Part shown: positions 42,666-54,283 of the stretch, piece by piece | Layout of the letters: every line of letters begins with the position of its first letter | Position numbering within the stretch: the stretch's first letter is position 1 | Assembly (NCBI GenBank): GCA_036852015.1 | Contig: JAANDG010000269.1 | Span: 123,563-187,562 of the forward strand | Direction: 5' to 3' | Source: Pelodera strongyloides | Taxonomy: Eukaryota > Nematoda > Chromadorea > Rhabditida > Rhabditidae | DNA: 64,000 nucleotides | Notes under the pieces: model-generated | The model's input: the letters and a program-made list of their open reading frames with translations, nothing else | Databases searched by the model: none | Told to the model about the DNA's origin: nothing | Translations under genes and position numbers: made by a program

Positions 42666-43154
42666 TAAAGGGATAGGTTCATCTCAAATCACCCCTCTTT
42701 TTATTGTTTTTATTAATAATAGCACAAATATCATTCACAATAAAAATTAAATCAATCACAGAACAATACGACTCGCAGAAGAAGCTTCCTTTATTGGAAG
42801 CTAGTTGATCGGAAGCCAAAATCTAAACTCAAAAACTAATACCGTACACAAATCGAGCGGGCTAATGGCAATTAGCCAAGTTACAAACTACACTCGGCAG
42901 GTCATTATTTCCCGTGTAGTATCATTTAATTCGCTCTTGGCTATTTGCCATTAGCCCGCTAATTGCCAGTGTACGGTATTAGTTTTTGAGTTTAGATTTT
43001 GGCTTCCGATCAACTAGCTTCCAATAAAGGAAGCTTCTTCTTCGAGGCGTATTGTTCTGTGATTGATTTAATTATTATTGTGAATGATACTTGCGTTATT
43101 ATCAATAAAAACAATAAAAAGAGAGGTGATTTGAGATGAACCTATCCCTTTAAA
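42666..43154. mobile_element. Foldback MITE, ~230-bp arms, TTAA type
   Basis: Ends TTAAAGGGATAGGTTCATCT and AGATGAACCTATCCCTTTAA. The arms mirror each other almost fully (GAAGCTTCCTTTATTGGAAG, CTAGTTGATCGGAAGCC, AATGGCAATTAGCC). The whole element could fold as one hairpin. Confidence 0.85.
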
Positions 43155-43159
43155 GTATT

Positions 43160-43372
43160 GAAATTAAAGCGATTCAACTTCCGGTTTTTGAAACGCTATT
43201 GGGCAACTGCATATGTGATTGTTCTATGCACCTGTTCTATGCAAAGTAATACAATTAGAATAAAAAAACGCGCAGTATTGGGCAGTTATTTGCATGCGCT
43301 GCATGGAGCATGGGTACATAGTACATATCATCCATCAAGCTTTTCAAAAACCGGGCGGTATGCCGCTTTAAA
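43160..43372. mobile_element. AGCGAAATACCGG MITE, diverged
   Basis: Left TTAAAGCGATTCAACTTCCGG, TTTTTGAAACGC; right CAAAAACCGGGCGGTATGCCG CTTTAAA. It abuts the truncated receptor exon at 43376. Confidence 0.65.
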
Positions 43373-43385
43373 ATAAGCCACAAAC

Positions 43386-44161
43386 CAGCTGGATGATTAA
43401 AGCGTATCCCAGGGTTTTTCTCTTGTCCTCTTCATAGTCCTCGACCCTCCACATTGCGTACACTCTCTCGATAGCCATGATAATCATCGCTTGAGCGCTA
43501 GTGGCCAAACCCAAAACATTGAGAACATCTTTAACAATAAAAAAATATTGACGGTTCTTTGGTTCGTAGATCAACCGTAAAAAACGAGCTAGTTACCACT
43601 TCTTGCTGATGCTGTGCGCTTTGCTGTTGATAGGTTAATCGTAGTATACTATTTTTTATGCCTACAGAGGAAAACGAAAGAATGGCCGAAACCACAGAAA
43701 AACCGTCCTTGGCCCATCACCAAATGGTTTTTTACCGAAAAAACCATATGGTTACCGGTTCGTGACCATTTGATGACCATCTGGTGACGGTTTTCGAGGA
43801 AACTTAATCACGAGTTGGTCACCAAATGAGCAGGCCCACGAAAAAAAAAACAAGTGAACCGTCACCAAATGGGTTCACCCATTTTCTCTGTAATGACAGT
43901 GTTGCCCAGAAACACATATAACAATGAAAAAATTGCGTGCGCAACGTGATATATCGTTTCATAAGTAACTATGTTGCTAATCTATTCTCCTAATTTTGTC
44001 ACCAACTCACATATATCGGAGCAGTAGTTGACGGCATCCGACAGGAATCTGTTTAGTATTCCTGTCGCTTGTAAAATGTGTCTGAGAACACGAAAAGCCA
44101 ACGAAATTCCTTGACAAGAAGGTTGAAAAAGTAGCATTAGTTGGAGGTTCGGATGACAAAA
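43386..44161 (-). pseudogene. SRE-type chemoreceptor, two exons (copy A)
   Basis: SRE proteins are nematode 7TM chemosensory receptors of sensory neurons. Exon X (44161-44011) reads FCHPNLQLMLLFQPSCQG, then SLAFRVLRHILQATG and NYCSDI, ending in phase 1 at GTGAGT. Exon Y (43588-43386) restores the frame: SRFLRLIYEPKNRQYFF, then a TM segment (KDVLNVLGLATSAQAMII) and the ER-x-x-A...DYE motif (MAIERVYAMWRVEDYEED). The exon X acceptor reads TTTGCCG instead of TTTGCAG in copy B, and a MITE follows exon Y, so TM4-7 are absent. Family by motif; inactivity inferred. Confidence 0.65.
43700..43880. repeat. ACCATTTGGTGACC-type repeat
   Basis: Multiple inverted and direct CACCAAATGG / CCATTTGGTG motifs, CGGTTCGTGACCATTTGATG and GTGGGCC-like ends. 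It lies in the intron of receptor copy A. Confidence 0.55.
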
Positions 44162-44570
44162 CGGCAAAGGAAAACGCTTTCTTTCTTACACAGCTTTATT
44201 ACACCGGTATCTGTATGTTTCGACGACTATAATAAACGAAAAAAACAGCAGACTCAGAAGGAAAACTCTACATATACACTGAATTACTGAATATATGAGT
44301 ACTAAGTAAATTAAAATTGTAACCTCTGCCTGTAAATTAAAATAGTATAAGAATAAGAAACCTTTTTCTTCCTTAGAACTTTAATGTAAAGGCAGAGGAA
44401 TAACCAATCGACCAGTACTCCGAAGCATTCGATTCCCTGAAACAATGATTTCATTTACAATTTGTTAGCATGGACGTGAAGAACGAGGATGTAATTATTT
44501 AATTACGCAATTCGCAATTAGGTACTTTCTAGCGGAAAGCAGGGTTGCCTACGCCTTGATAACAAGATCC

Positions 44571-44745
44571 CTACTGGCCCTAGCCAGCCCGAAGACGTCG
44601 AGAAATTTGTCATCTGGAACTCGTCGCCTACTGCTCAGCGGACCTCTGCGGAACACGTCATAAGCAAAAACTTTGAATTTGAATTTGAACTTGAACCCCC
44701 TTGAATAAAGGTGCACGCTCGCGTAGCGTAAACGATTTATTTATT
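44571..44745 (+). mobile_element. SINE family 1, 5'-truncated
   Basis: Body GCCCGAAGACGTCGAG, GGAACTCGTCGCCTACTGCTC, and tail CCTTGAATAAAGGTGCACGC, then CGTAAACG and (TTTA)n. The tRNA head is missing. Confidence 0.7.
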
Positions 44746-44887
44746 TATTTATGAGTAAGCTCATCTAAGGTCTAACATAAGAACAACTCTAAAGACGCTG
44801 ATTTTTAAAGTCTCGCTTATTATATTCATTTTTGGTTGCGGAATATTTTTGTGAGCAGCAAATCGTTAGCTTCCTGTTCTTGATCTC

Positions 44888-45069
44888 TTTAAAGCGAAAT
44901 ACCGGCCTGTTTTTGAAACACCGAGTAGACCAGCATTCTCATTCAGCGTATGAAAATGAACATAAAGTAGAATGAAAAATCGAGCTAAAATCGCGCAAAT
45001 TAGCATAAATACGTAAGAATTAATTTGTCCAATATGCGTTTCAAAAAACAACCGGCATTTCGTTTTAAT
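44888..45069. mobile_element. AGCGAAATACCGG MITE
   Basis: TTTAAAGCGAAATACCGGCC at the left, GGCATTTCGTTTTAA at the right; about 180 bp, interior AAAAATCGAGCTAAA. Confidence 0.75.
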
Positions 45070-46287
45070 AACCTTGATTTTATTTTAATTATTGCCTTTT
45101 CTAGGGTTTCATGCATTTATAATACACGATAAACATTGTCTCCGATTGGTTCATTAAATACCATTGTATGTCACCAGGTGAATAACACTACCCCTAAATA
45201 TAACTGCATAACTTCATAAGAGGTGCATAGGAATTTGAACAATAAACAAGATCACAGAATTCTCCTAAAATAACTAAAAGAAACACTTCATAGTAAAAAC
45301 AACGCGTGCTTTTGCAAAACTTCATAAGAGGTGCACGATTGCAGCTGGCGCTTCTGTAGCAGTAGCACACTTGTGGCGCCAGTGCCGCACAACATCCAAA
45401 AGAATTGTTCGTGCATTGCGCGCATCTATGGCGCGCTCTCCGCGCACCCTGGCGGAGTATCCGCTATGACTCTCCCGCGGCGAAAAAATCTATCAATGGA
45501 CAATCATTACAAAGAGAGATCTAGTAACAGGCACGTCATTGAACACGGTGAAAAGGTGGAAGTAGACAATAATACTTTTAATAATATTAATATAATAATA
45601 ATATGTATCTATATATAATAACAATAATAATAATAATTTTATAAAAAAGCATCAGTGATCACTCCTGCAGAGCGCGGTACTAGTAGTGAAGTAAGACCCC
45701 CAAAATGTACCGTAATCTGAGCTGAACCGAAGTCGCAGTGTAGCAGACAGATGCGAAATAGCTGTCACTACGGTACACTTCTGAGGACCCGTTTTGGCAG
45801 TAAGTTCCCTACTTTAGTGTTATATAATAGTTTTCACAGACGTTTTTAATTAGCTGTATAGGTTTTCTCACGAATAACATTTTTTACGTGGGCCACAAAC
45901 TTTAACTGAAATAGTTGCGTATGTTGAAGTACAATAATTTTCCGTAAAATTCCCAGCGCCCTGTCGCAAAAAAATGATCTATAAGTTTATCAATGAATTG
46001 TGTTATACTATACATTTTAGTTGAGTGAATAAAATCAGTTACGAACTACTTCTGCTAGACAATTTTACGCACGGAGATACAATAATAATAGTTTCTTGGT
46101 TCATCGAGTCGAAAAGAATTGGCAAGGTCTTAAAATAAGATTTTTATCAGTACCAGCTCGTTGAGCAAACCGAAATTTTTTGGGTGTTATTTTATGTGGA
46201 ACGCAATGGATGTGTTGATTATATTGGGGCAAAGCAAATAATAAAGAAGTTTCGGTTTTTGATACATATATAATGTATGCGGAATAT
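45070..46287. other. No gene recognised
   Basis: Includes ORF 45331-45618 without motifs, a weak inverted pair around 45685-45830 (CCAAAATGTACCGTA versus TACGGTACACTT...) and AT runs. No exon pair was found. Confidence 0.4.
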
Positions 46288-46450
46288 ACCGATTTTCTGA
46301 AACGTATCGTGGACAACTGAATTCTTACGTATTTATGCTAATTTGCTCGAATTTAGCTCGATTTTGTAATCTAATTTATGGTCATTTGCATAGGCTGCAT
46401 AAGAATGCTGGTGCACTCGATGTGTTTCAAAAACCGCCCGGTATTTCGCT
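46288..46450. mobile_element. AGCGAAATACCGG MITE
   Basis: Ends CTGAAACGTATCGTGGACAA and CAAAAACCGCCCGGTATTTCG CT; the interior is nearly identical to 40147. Its right TTAA is the left TTAA of the next element. Confidence 0.7.
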
Positions 46451-46454
46451 TTAA

Positions 46455-46881
46455 AGGATCGCAGTCACTACAAATTCGTATTTTTTATTCGCTTTTCATT
46501 AAATATTGAAAGATGTGAAGAAAACTACGATTCCAGCACCAAAGTACGGCAAAACGAACTCAGGGACAGAAATCCCTGTGTATGAGTTTTACTAGTATAC
46601 CGTAGTTTATAATTGCCCGGATAGAGTTTCATAATAAATACCCTGCAGTGATAAACCACGCGCCAGGTGTAACACGGCAGGCTGTTCACTCTCCAAGTAC
46701 CCCTGGCAATTGCATATATGCACCATTCATTTACCGGTCATTTACCAAAACCCATTTTCATTGAATTCTCTCCCTGAGTTCGCTTTTATGTGGCTTTTTA
46801 CTGGCTGCATATTGTTTTATAAATCTTATTTCATCTAATGAAAATCGAATAAAAAAGTTGAATTTGAAGTGACTGCCTTCC
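46455..46881. mobile_element. TTAA-type MITE (AGGATCGCAGTCACT family)
   Basis: TTAA at 46451-46454 and 46882-46885. Ends AGGATCGCAGTCACTACAAA and the matching GAAGTGACTGCCTTCCT. Arms contain AACTCAGGGA and CTCCCTGAGTT. Shorter relative of 34094-35478. Confidence 0.75.
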
Positions 46882-47278
46882 TTTAACCGATAGTATGTTT
46901 CTGGTAAGCAACTAATAAAGGACTTGAGCCCCTTGGGCCTTGGGGACCCGCTTTTAATATTTCCTATGTCTTTTTAACATGTTTATTGTATTCTGAAATT
47001 TGTTCTCTTTATCTCTCTCTATCTCTCTCTATCTTACTCCTCCGGGAAATCATACCCTTCTCACTATGACATAACTTCATACGCAACACCTTGGGTGTAA
47101 AATGACTAAATTTCTACGAAACCTTTCGACTTAGAGTATATTGATACCTTCGGGAATACAATGACATACCATGTAAACACCATCCATCACTATCCTAACT
47201 TCATGTGTAACCGTTCACTATACTTTCCAAAAAAAAATCGTTGATTAATTCAACTAAAATTTACAATGTTTCCTTCAG

Positions 47279-47500
47279 TTATAGAGTATTTAACTGCTGT
47301 TGCGGAAATTCGAAACTGCCGAAAAAACATTCAGCGCGGCTTTCTTTAACAAAGGGGGAAACTACGGTACGACAGAAAACGTAAGGCCGTCGTGTTTGTT
47401 TGTATGTACACTCAACGTCTCTGCTGGAAACTAGAAAGAGCTGTTTTTGGTTTGTTTCTCAGTTTCGCGTTTCCGAAACAGCAGTTAAATACTCTATAAT
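47279..47500. mobile_element. Small MITE
   Basis: TTATAGAGTATTTAACTGCTG plus TTGCGGAAATTCGAAACTG mirrored by CGTTTCCGAAACAGCAG and TTAAATACTCTATAA; about 222 bp, ~40-bp arms. Confidence 0.7.
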
Positions 47501-47999
47501 ATACAGTTCATTATTTAGCGATGGGTCGATTGTGAATTCCACAGAAATTTTAATTATTAATTATTACGGTCAATAAGGAATGTCTACCATATTAACGTTA
47601 CCTAATATTTATTTTTACATACGATTAAATTTTACCATCACCTTTCCTAACACCCGTTATTTCTCATAGTACTACACTTAATTATTTATTTATTTATTTA
47701 TTAAATAACACCGAGGTGTGCATCAAATAATATGATGAAGAGAAAGCAATGTAGATATAACGAAACCAGTTGTACTGTAGTCGATTAGCAATCGGGTGAA
47801 AGAAAAATGGAAAGGTGTATCATACAAGTGTATATATCTTGGCCTGCTTTACATAGTTTTGCAAATAGTTCCCTGGATTACATTACATTACAAATTATTA
47901 AAAACAAACATCTAGTGCGTACCCATGTTGCAAGTTATATCTTGTTTTGAAGCTTTCATTTTTTACATTTTATGATGTTTTTTTATTGTAGTTCTAGCT
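47501..47999. other. No gene recognised
   Basis: AT-rich sequence upstream of the truncated RTE. Confidence 0.4.
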
Positions 48000-49760
48000 T
48001 TTCGAACAGACGAGATGGTTGAAGCAGACTATAAGAGCTTTAACGAGGTTAAAGCTCTCGAAGCGGCCGAGCGTCTTATGTCCATAAAGAAAGTACGCCA
48101 ACGCTATTCCTTGCATAAGGAGGCAACTGTGGCCATGATGGACAAAGACGGTACTTTGAAGACCAAGATCCAGGATATTGCCGATATCATCAATAGATTT
48201 CTATGGGGATCTCTGTGTTTCGAAGAAGCGTGTTCCGAAATCAGGCATTGGAGTGAATGAGGACGTGCCGGAGTTCATGGAGAGCGAGGTTGAACATGCT
48301 TTGAAGAGAATGCCTAATAACAGGGCTCCTGGCAATGATGGCATTTCCATTGATCTCCTCAAGTACGCTCCGAAGTCCGCTCTATCCGCGGTTTGCAGGT
48401 TGTTCAACAATATCCTCTCAATGAAAATCGTCCCTGAGAACTGGAAAGGTAGTAACACCATCCTGATCCATAAGAAGGGAAGCAAAGAGGACACAAACAA
48501 CTATCGTCCAATTACGTTGATGTCACAGCTGTCAAAGCTGTTTTCTCGCGTCATCTTGAACCGAATCAGCAAGTGGCTGGAAGAAGGCAATAGAAGAGAG
48601 CAGGCAGGCTCGCAGGCTTTCGAGGCGGGTACTCGACTATTGACCACATTCACACTGTGTGTCAAGTTATCGAGCGGTCTAGGGAGTACAAGATACCCCT
48701 CTGTATGTTGTTTGTCGACTTCAAGAAGGCGTTCGATTCGGTTGAGAAGCAGGCGGTCCTCAATGCTCTGAAACATCACGCAGTGCCAGAGAGCTACGTG
48801 TCTATGATAGACGAGCTGTATACCCAGTGCGCCACGGACATCCAACTCCTTCATACACCAGTTAAGGTGCCCGTTGAGCGCGGAGTCAAACAAGGGGATG
48901 TCATTTCACCCACTCTGTTTTCTGCTTCTCTGGAATGTGCTTTGAGAGACGCCAACATGTCCGGTGGTTATGACATTGACGGCGAAACACTACAGTTCTT
49001 ACTGTTTGCCGACGATGTGGTTCTTATAGCCAAAGACCCATGTACACTGCAGAAAAACCTAGACGAACTAATTCGAGTAACGTCGCTAATCGGTCTTGAA
49101 GCCCACCCAGGCAAGACGCAGTGGATGGCTAACGATCATTGTCCAAACGGCGGTGCAGATATACGTATTGGCAACAGCACGCTCGAAAAGGTCGGGAAGT
49201 ATGTCTAGCTTGGACGCGAGGTTAACCCCAGAACAGCCTCACCGTCGAACTCTCTCGGCGTAAACAGTCTGGGTGGAAGGCTTTCTGGAAGCTACGAGAT
49301 GCACTCTCCAATGTGAAGCTGTCAAAAGAAGTGAAAGCCAAGGTGTTTAACACGCATGTGCTGCCAGCAATGACCTATGCTTCCGAAACTTGGTGCACGA
49401 CAAAGAAAGACGAAGAATCCTTACTTGTCACCCAGAGAGCCATGGAGCGTAAGATGGTAGGCACGCGCCTCCGGGATCGTATGTCAAACGTCACACTTCG
49501 AGAAAAGTCCGGCGTAGATGATATAATTGATAGGATATACAGCTCGAAACATCGATGGGCTGGTCATGTCATTCGTAGAAATGACAATCGATGGACCACT
49601 CGGGTCACAGAATGGCGTCCCCGCGATTACAAGCGTCCTCAAGGGCGACCGCCAACGAGATGGGCAGACCCGATGGTTAAATCATTTGGACGTGCATGGA
49701 ATCGCATCGCAAGATGCATGTCTTCATGGCGTAGTTGCGACGTGCGCTGTTAGCGAGCCA
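48000..49760 (+). mobile_element. RTE-clade LINE, 5'-truncated and dead
   Basis: RT and C-terminal domains of an RTE element on the plus strand; endonuclease absent. It is closest in pattern to nematode RTE-1 proteins (established family; similarity judged by motifs). Confidence 0.85.
48015..49753 (+). pseudogene. RTE reverse transcriptase with several lesions
   Basis: In order: NNRAPGNDGISIDLLKYAP, LIHKKGSKEDTNNYRPITL, LCMLFVDFKKAFDSVEKQA (motif A), ERGVKQGDVISPTLFSASLE (motif B), FLLFADDVVLIA (motif C), GLEAHPGKTQWM, then YV-stop-LGREVN, VLPAMTYASETW, HRWAGHVIRRNDNRWTTRV and GRPPTRWADP. Lesions: a frame change near 48200, an 8-bp CAGGCTCG-type duplication near 48605, a TAG replacing the expected Tyr codon at 49206, and a shift near 49260. 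Confidence 0.85.
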
Positions 49761-50358
49761 ACAGCTGATATAACGGTCTTCAAGGCATACAAGGTAAGGT
49801 ATTCTACATCACGAATAGGGGGGGGGGGAGGGTAGTTATTGGCAAAGTTGCAAGCTCCCCAGAAATGCGTACCATATTGTGGTTCTCAATACGGTACTGT
49901 AAGACATACGAGACAATATGTGATAGCAATTATTATTCTTAAATTATCTTTATATTTCACAATTAGTTTATAGTCACATATTGGCTCGTAGTCTTAATGT
50001 TTACAACAACACACGAGGAACAACTGTCACTAGCTTTGTGTTGTGTTTTCATTCTTGTGCGTGCCATGGATAAAGCATGTGGCTAAACGATGTGTATTGA
50101 TTATATTTAAAATACACATTATTCAATTAATAATAATATGAGGCTGGGCGAGCCTCATATTATTACAGTACCTTTTTGGTGTCTTACATCACATAAATCA
50201 CCGGGCACCAAATGGTTTTCACCGAAGAAACCATTTGGCGACCGGTCACTGTAATAGCCCCTCACTTTGCAGGATTGCAATAAGTACACCTCATTCAAAC
50301 TTTGTTTAGTTTGGTCTAATGACATCATCAAATAAATAAATACTTTACGCTTCAGAGC

Positions 50359-50676
50359 GTGCTTCTTTGTTCCACAAGGGTATCATTGAGCGTTTGTGTT
50401 TTGAATTATACGTTTATACATTTTACTTGTTTTAATAATTATATACTATGCATTTTAATGCGTTTTTATCATAATTACTTCCTTGTTTTTGCTGATGACA
50501 TGCCTGTTTCTGAATATTTTTGCTCTGCTTGCTCATTGTTACAACTTTTGCGTCGTGAGAAACTCTTACCGGATCCTCCGCTAGTTTGCGCCAATGGTGC
50601 GCGGAAAATACGCAGTGCGTTCAAATTTTTGAAGAGGGCGCGGCAGGGTCGCCACCTGGAATGGTATATATCTTAA
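50359..50676 (+). CDS. Possible coding segment, unknown
   Basis: The part from about 50485 reads FLVFADDMPVSEYFCSACSL, then LLRREKLLPDPPLVCANG and KIRSAFKFLKRARQGRHL, basic and codon-like. FADD recalls RT motif C, but the following residues do not fit an RT. No acceptor is clear. Confidence 0.2.
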   Translation: MLLCSTRVSLSVCVLNYTFIHFTCFNNYILCILMRFYHNYFLVFADDMPVSEYFCSACSLLQLLRREKLLPDPPLVCANGARKIRSAFKFLKRARQGRHLEWYIS

Positions 50677-50915
50677 ATTTCACATAGTTTTGCATTGTTG
50701 GGCTATGGGCTATGAGCTATGAATCTGTTGTTTTCTCTCTATCTATTTAGTTATTTTAGGAGTATTACTATCAATTATTCATTCGTGACACACAATGGTA
50801 TTCAACGAACCAATCGAGGACAATGTTTATCGCGCTGATCTCGTCAAGTTATTGAAGGTATTATAGTGTAAACGCTCAGAATAGAACACCTCAGCAAACC
50901 CGTCGACTCGAACTC

Positions 50916-50978
50916 AGCGTTGTTAGCGTTGTTAGCGTTGTTAGCGTTGTTAGCGTTGTCAGCGTTGTCAGCGTTGTC
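50916..50978. repeat. 9-bp tandem repeat
   Basis: GTTGTTAGC repeated about 7 times, the last units GTTGTCAGC. Confidence 0.9.
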
Positions 50979-51411
50979 ACCCAGCCGCGTAGTTTGCAAA
51001 CTACGCGGATATTTACTGGCTCGGCGCTCTCAAGCGCGCAGCACATTCCCGGCCAACCGCGCAGCACACAACCCAGCCAACCCCGCAGTGGGCCAAAGCG
51101 AGCGCGGTTCAGAACCAGAGTATAGCTGCTGTTTTTGGAAACCTATGACAGACAACTGCACTCCTATGTGTATATATGCTCACTGAGCCCTAATCAAGCT
51201 CGAGTTTTTATTCTAATCTTGCCCATTGGCATATGATACAAGAGAATGCGGTTATCAAAATTACGTTTCAAAATCCGGCTGTCATGCCACTTTATTGAAT
51301 AACATGTTTATTTAGGGTATTGAATGCGTCGGAGTCCTGTTCGATCTGTTATTCCTGTGCCTTTACGTCAAAGTACTGCGGAAAAAAAAGGTTTCATAAT
51401 ATTATTATATC

Positions 51412-51774
51412 TTAAAGGGATCGGTTCACCTTAAATTGTGTCTGTTTTTTTTTTGTTTCTTTATTTTCTATAAGGGATAATAAAAATCTGGAATAAAAAA
51501 AGTGTTCAAATTTCAATACTCACGAAAAAATGGGTGATAAAGTGATGGATTGATCGGCCCGAATGCAAAAAGGGCAATTGTCTCTATACAAACAAGGCAG
51601 GACAATTACCCTTTGCCATTTTGGACCGATCAATCCACCACTTTATCACCTAATATCTCCGTGAGTATTGAAATAGAACACTATTTTTTGTATTCCAAAT
51701 TTTTATTATCTCTTATAGAAAATAAAGAAACAAAAAAAAAACAGACACAATTTAAGGTGAACCGATCCCTTTAA
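51412..51774. mobile_element. TTAA-type palindromic MITE (GGTTCACC family)
   Basis: TTAAAGGGATCGGTTCACCT and its exact complement at the right end. Arms of about 160 bp mirror TGTGTCTG, TTTCTTTATTTTCTATAAG, AGTATTGAAAT and TGATCGG(C/T)CC. Confidence 0.85.
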
Positions 51775-52089
51775 TTTTCCTCGAAGATCAGTAGTTCGAG
51801 ATCGACAAAAATCTTAGCGTTTTCCTTTGCAGTTTTGTCATCCGAATCTCCAATTAATGCTCCTTCTCCAACCTTCTTGTCAAGGAATTTCGTTGGCTCT
51901 CCGTGTTCTCAGACACATTTTACAAGCAACAGGAATACTAAACAGATTCTTGTCGGATGTCGTCAATTATTGCACCGATATATGTGGGTTGAAGATAAAA
52001 ATCAAGATAACCTAGAAATAAATGTCCTTTATGTAACAACAGTAGTGGGAAAGTGGAGCCTCTATACAAGTAATTATTGAACTACTAAA

Positions 52090-52356
52090 GATGTTGCACT
52101 TCAAGAGCGTGAATTATTCAAAGGCGTTACAATTTTCAAAGTTTGCTTATTGCATGTTCCGCAGAGGTCCTGAGCAGTAGTCGCCGAGTTCCAGGTGACA
52201 AATTACTCTATATCTTCGGTCTAGGGCGAGGAGGGATTGCCCATGATTCGCTCGCCGAGTGGTCGCTTCAAAACTTCAAAGTTTTCACGGGCCAGACTCG
52301 TACTCGAGTCGAGTGCGTTAGAGACTAGCGCGCTAGCCATTGGACCACCTAGAAAG
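52090..52356 (-). mobile_element. SINE family 1, full
   Basis: Minus strand: TAGGTGGTCCAATGGCTAGCG (A box), GACTCGAGTACGAGTC (B-box region), GGAACTCGGCGACTACTGCTC body, TCACGCTCTTGAAG tail. It lies in the X-Y' intron of receptor copy B. Confidence 0.7.
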
Positions 52357-52598
52357 ACCATCTTTTAGATTTTAAACTTGATGAATATGTTCCAACAATT
52401 ATTATTTAAGTTTTGTGCAATAGCGGTGAAGCGATGATTATCATGGCTATCGAGAGAGTGTACGCAATGTGGAGGGTCGAGGACTATGAAGAAGACAAGT
52501 TGCTAACCTTGGGATACGCTTTGATTGCAATGCTGGTTTGTGGCTTTAGTTGAGTCTAAACAATGGTCAAAAGCTCCGTTCGACTCCTACGCATGCTT

Positions 52599-52869
52599 AA
52601 AGGGTCAGGCCCATGTCAGGTAACCCCTATTTTTTTATTTCATGTAACCAGCAATTGCCGCGCCCAATATAGCATATTTGCCAATCAGCACGAATGGGCG
52701 TGACAACTGCGATAGATTGTTGGGTATGACTGGCCATGGTAAATTGCTTGTAATTGCGTGAATACTTCGCCTGAAAATTGGAAAAAATTTCATCCTACCA
52801 TATTTGAGTCGGAAAAACAGATAGAGTAGTCTAAAATAGGGATTACCTGAAATAGGCCTGACCCTTTAA
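52599..52869. mobile_element. TTAA-type MITE (GGGTCAGGCC family)
   Basis: Ends TTAAAGGGTCAGGCCCATGT and CAGGCCTGACCCTTTAA or near; interior CTCAAATATGG motifs shared with 28150-28450. In an intron of receptor copy B. Confidence 0.75.
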
Positions 52870-52915
52870 TTGCTATCTTTAGCCAGGAAGCGAAACAACT
52901 GTAACCAAAATGCGA

Positions 52916-53038
52916 AACTCCGCACCTTTATTCAAGAGTGGTTCAAGGTTCAATGAGGTGTTCAAAGTTTTGCTTATGTTTCGCAGAGGTCATGGTGCAG
53001 TGGGCGGCGAGTTCCAGCTGGCAAATTGATCGACGTCA
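52916..53038 (-). mobile_element. SINE family 1, 5'-truncated
   Basis: Minus strand: CTGGAACTCGCCGCCCACTGC, CCTCTGCGAAACATAAGCAA, CTCTTGAATAAAGGTGCGGA. It ends just before the 53063 exon acceptor. Confidence 0.65.
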
Positions 53039-53690
53039 GTGGAGAACTTTTTTTTCTTTTAGTGTTCAATAACGTTTATTTTGATGACAACATGGTACGC
53101 AAGGATTCTTTCCGCATTATATATTTATGTAATGTGCTTTTTATTGATGTTCATCTCGACAGCGGTAAGTTATTGCGTGACATTTTTCGTTCGCGAATCT
53201 TTTTTGCCACGAAGCTCGCTCAGCCTTTGCCAGTCGTTCACTTTGGCGAAAATCTGGCTAGGTCTCCGCGCACGTCTTTCTGGCCCTGCACCGACATTTT
53301 CGTTCAGTACTCGCGCTACCGCGCAAAATTTTCACGCGTGTTTCTTGCCGCGTACCACCCGAGGTTCGTCAGTGTTAGTGGGGAAAAACCTTTATTGCGA
53401 AACCGTAGCCCTCTATTTCTGTAATTAGCATGTGAAGGTTGCTGTCAGCGCTAAGTTTCTGAAATTCCTCGCATATTTTTCCAAAAGCCTAATCTGAAAT
53501 ATAACATATATACAAACGCTCTTCAGATATTCTTAGTGCTGCCATGTGTCAGTTTTCGTGCATATCGTCGCGTTGCTCAGTTACGTGAAGCTACCGTCTC
53601 GCAAAGGTAAACAATATTAAAGTGGTATAACATGCGGGTTTTGAAACGATTTTGAATTACTGTTGAATAAAACACGGCTGCTATTCCGCT

Positions 53691-53858
53691 TTAGAGCGAA
53701 ATACCGGCCGGTTTTTGAAACATCGAGTACACGAGAATTCTTATGCAGCTTATGCAAATGAAGATAAATTAGAATAAAAAATCGAGCTAAATTCGAGCAA
53801 CTTTACATAAATATGTAAGAATTCAGCTGTGCACGATGAGTTTCAAAAACGGCTTTAA
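53691..53858. mobile_element. AGCGAAATACCGG MITE
   Basis: TTAGAGCGAAATACCGGCCGG, TTTTTGAAACATCGAG left; GAGTTTCAAAAACGGCTTTAA right. A more decayed relative (53619-53690) abuts it. Confidence 0.75.
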
Positions 53859-54002
53859 AGAATGTGTGTATCATGTAAAAGCTAGCATTAAGCTAAAATT
53901 GCATGAATATAATATGGTTTATTGGAAGACAATAAATAAATAAACAAAGAAAGAGCATGCAGTGTAATAATGGACAGCTAATGTCAAACAACTTTGATTA
54001 CC

Positions 54003-54283
54003 TTGACGTAATGGGGTTTGCAAGTATGCCCGATTTTCCTTGCAAGTATCGAAAAATTCACCGTATCTTGGCACTACACGAACATATCTACAGGCAGTTT
54101 TTACGACCGATCGCCACGGGACCATTTGTCCGACAAATGATTTGCTTTGTTGGCGGATTTTCTATAGTGTGGATGTGTCAAAGTTACGGTAAATTGGTGT
54201 AAAAAGCACACGATTTTGCGAATTGATACTTGCAAGGAAAACTCGCGGTTTTTGGCATACTTGCAAACCCCATTATCAATTAA
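54003..54283. mobile_element. Inverted-repeat element
   Basis: GGGGTTTGCAAGTATGCC and TTTTCCTTGCAAGTATC at 54012-54056 are mirrored at 54225-54275 (GATACTTGCAAGGAAAA, GGCATACTTGCAAACCCC). About 55-bp arms. Confidence 0.7.

Larger units (their letters stand above)
49841..51411. other. No confident gene; repeat fragments
   Basis: Contains CACCAAATGGTTTTCACCGA (50209-50260, ACCATTTGGTG family) and a SINE-tail remnant (50325-50372, minus). A 22-codon ATG frame at 50793 ends at AAG/GTATTA, and a decayed AGCGAAATACCGG MITE end lies at 51200-51296. Confidence 0.45.

Noticed and set aside
50359..50676. Reverse transcriptase motif C (FADD)
   Set aside because: No motif A, B or downstream RT sequence in any frame nearby; kept only as a weak ORF.
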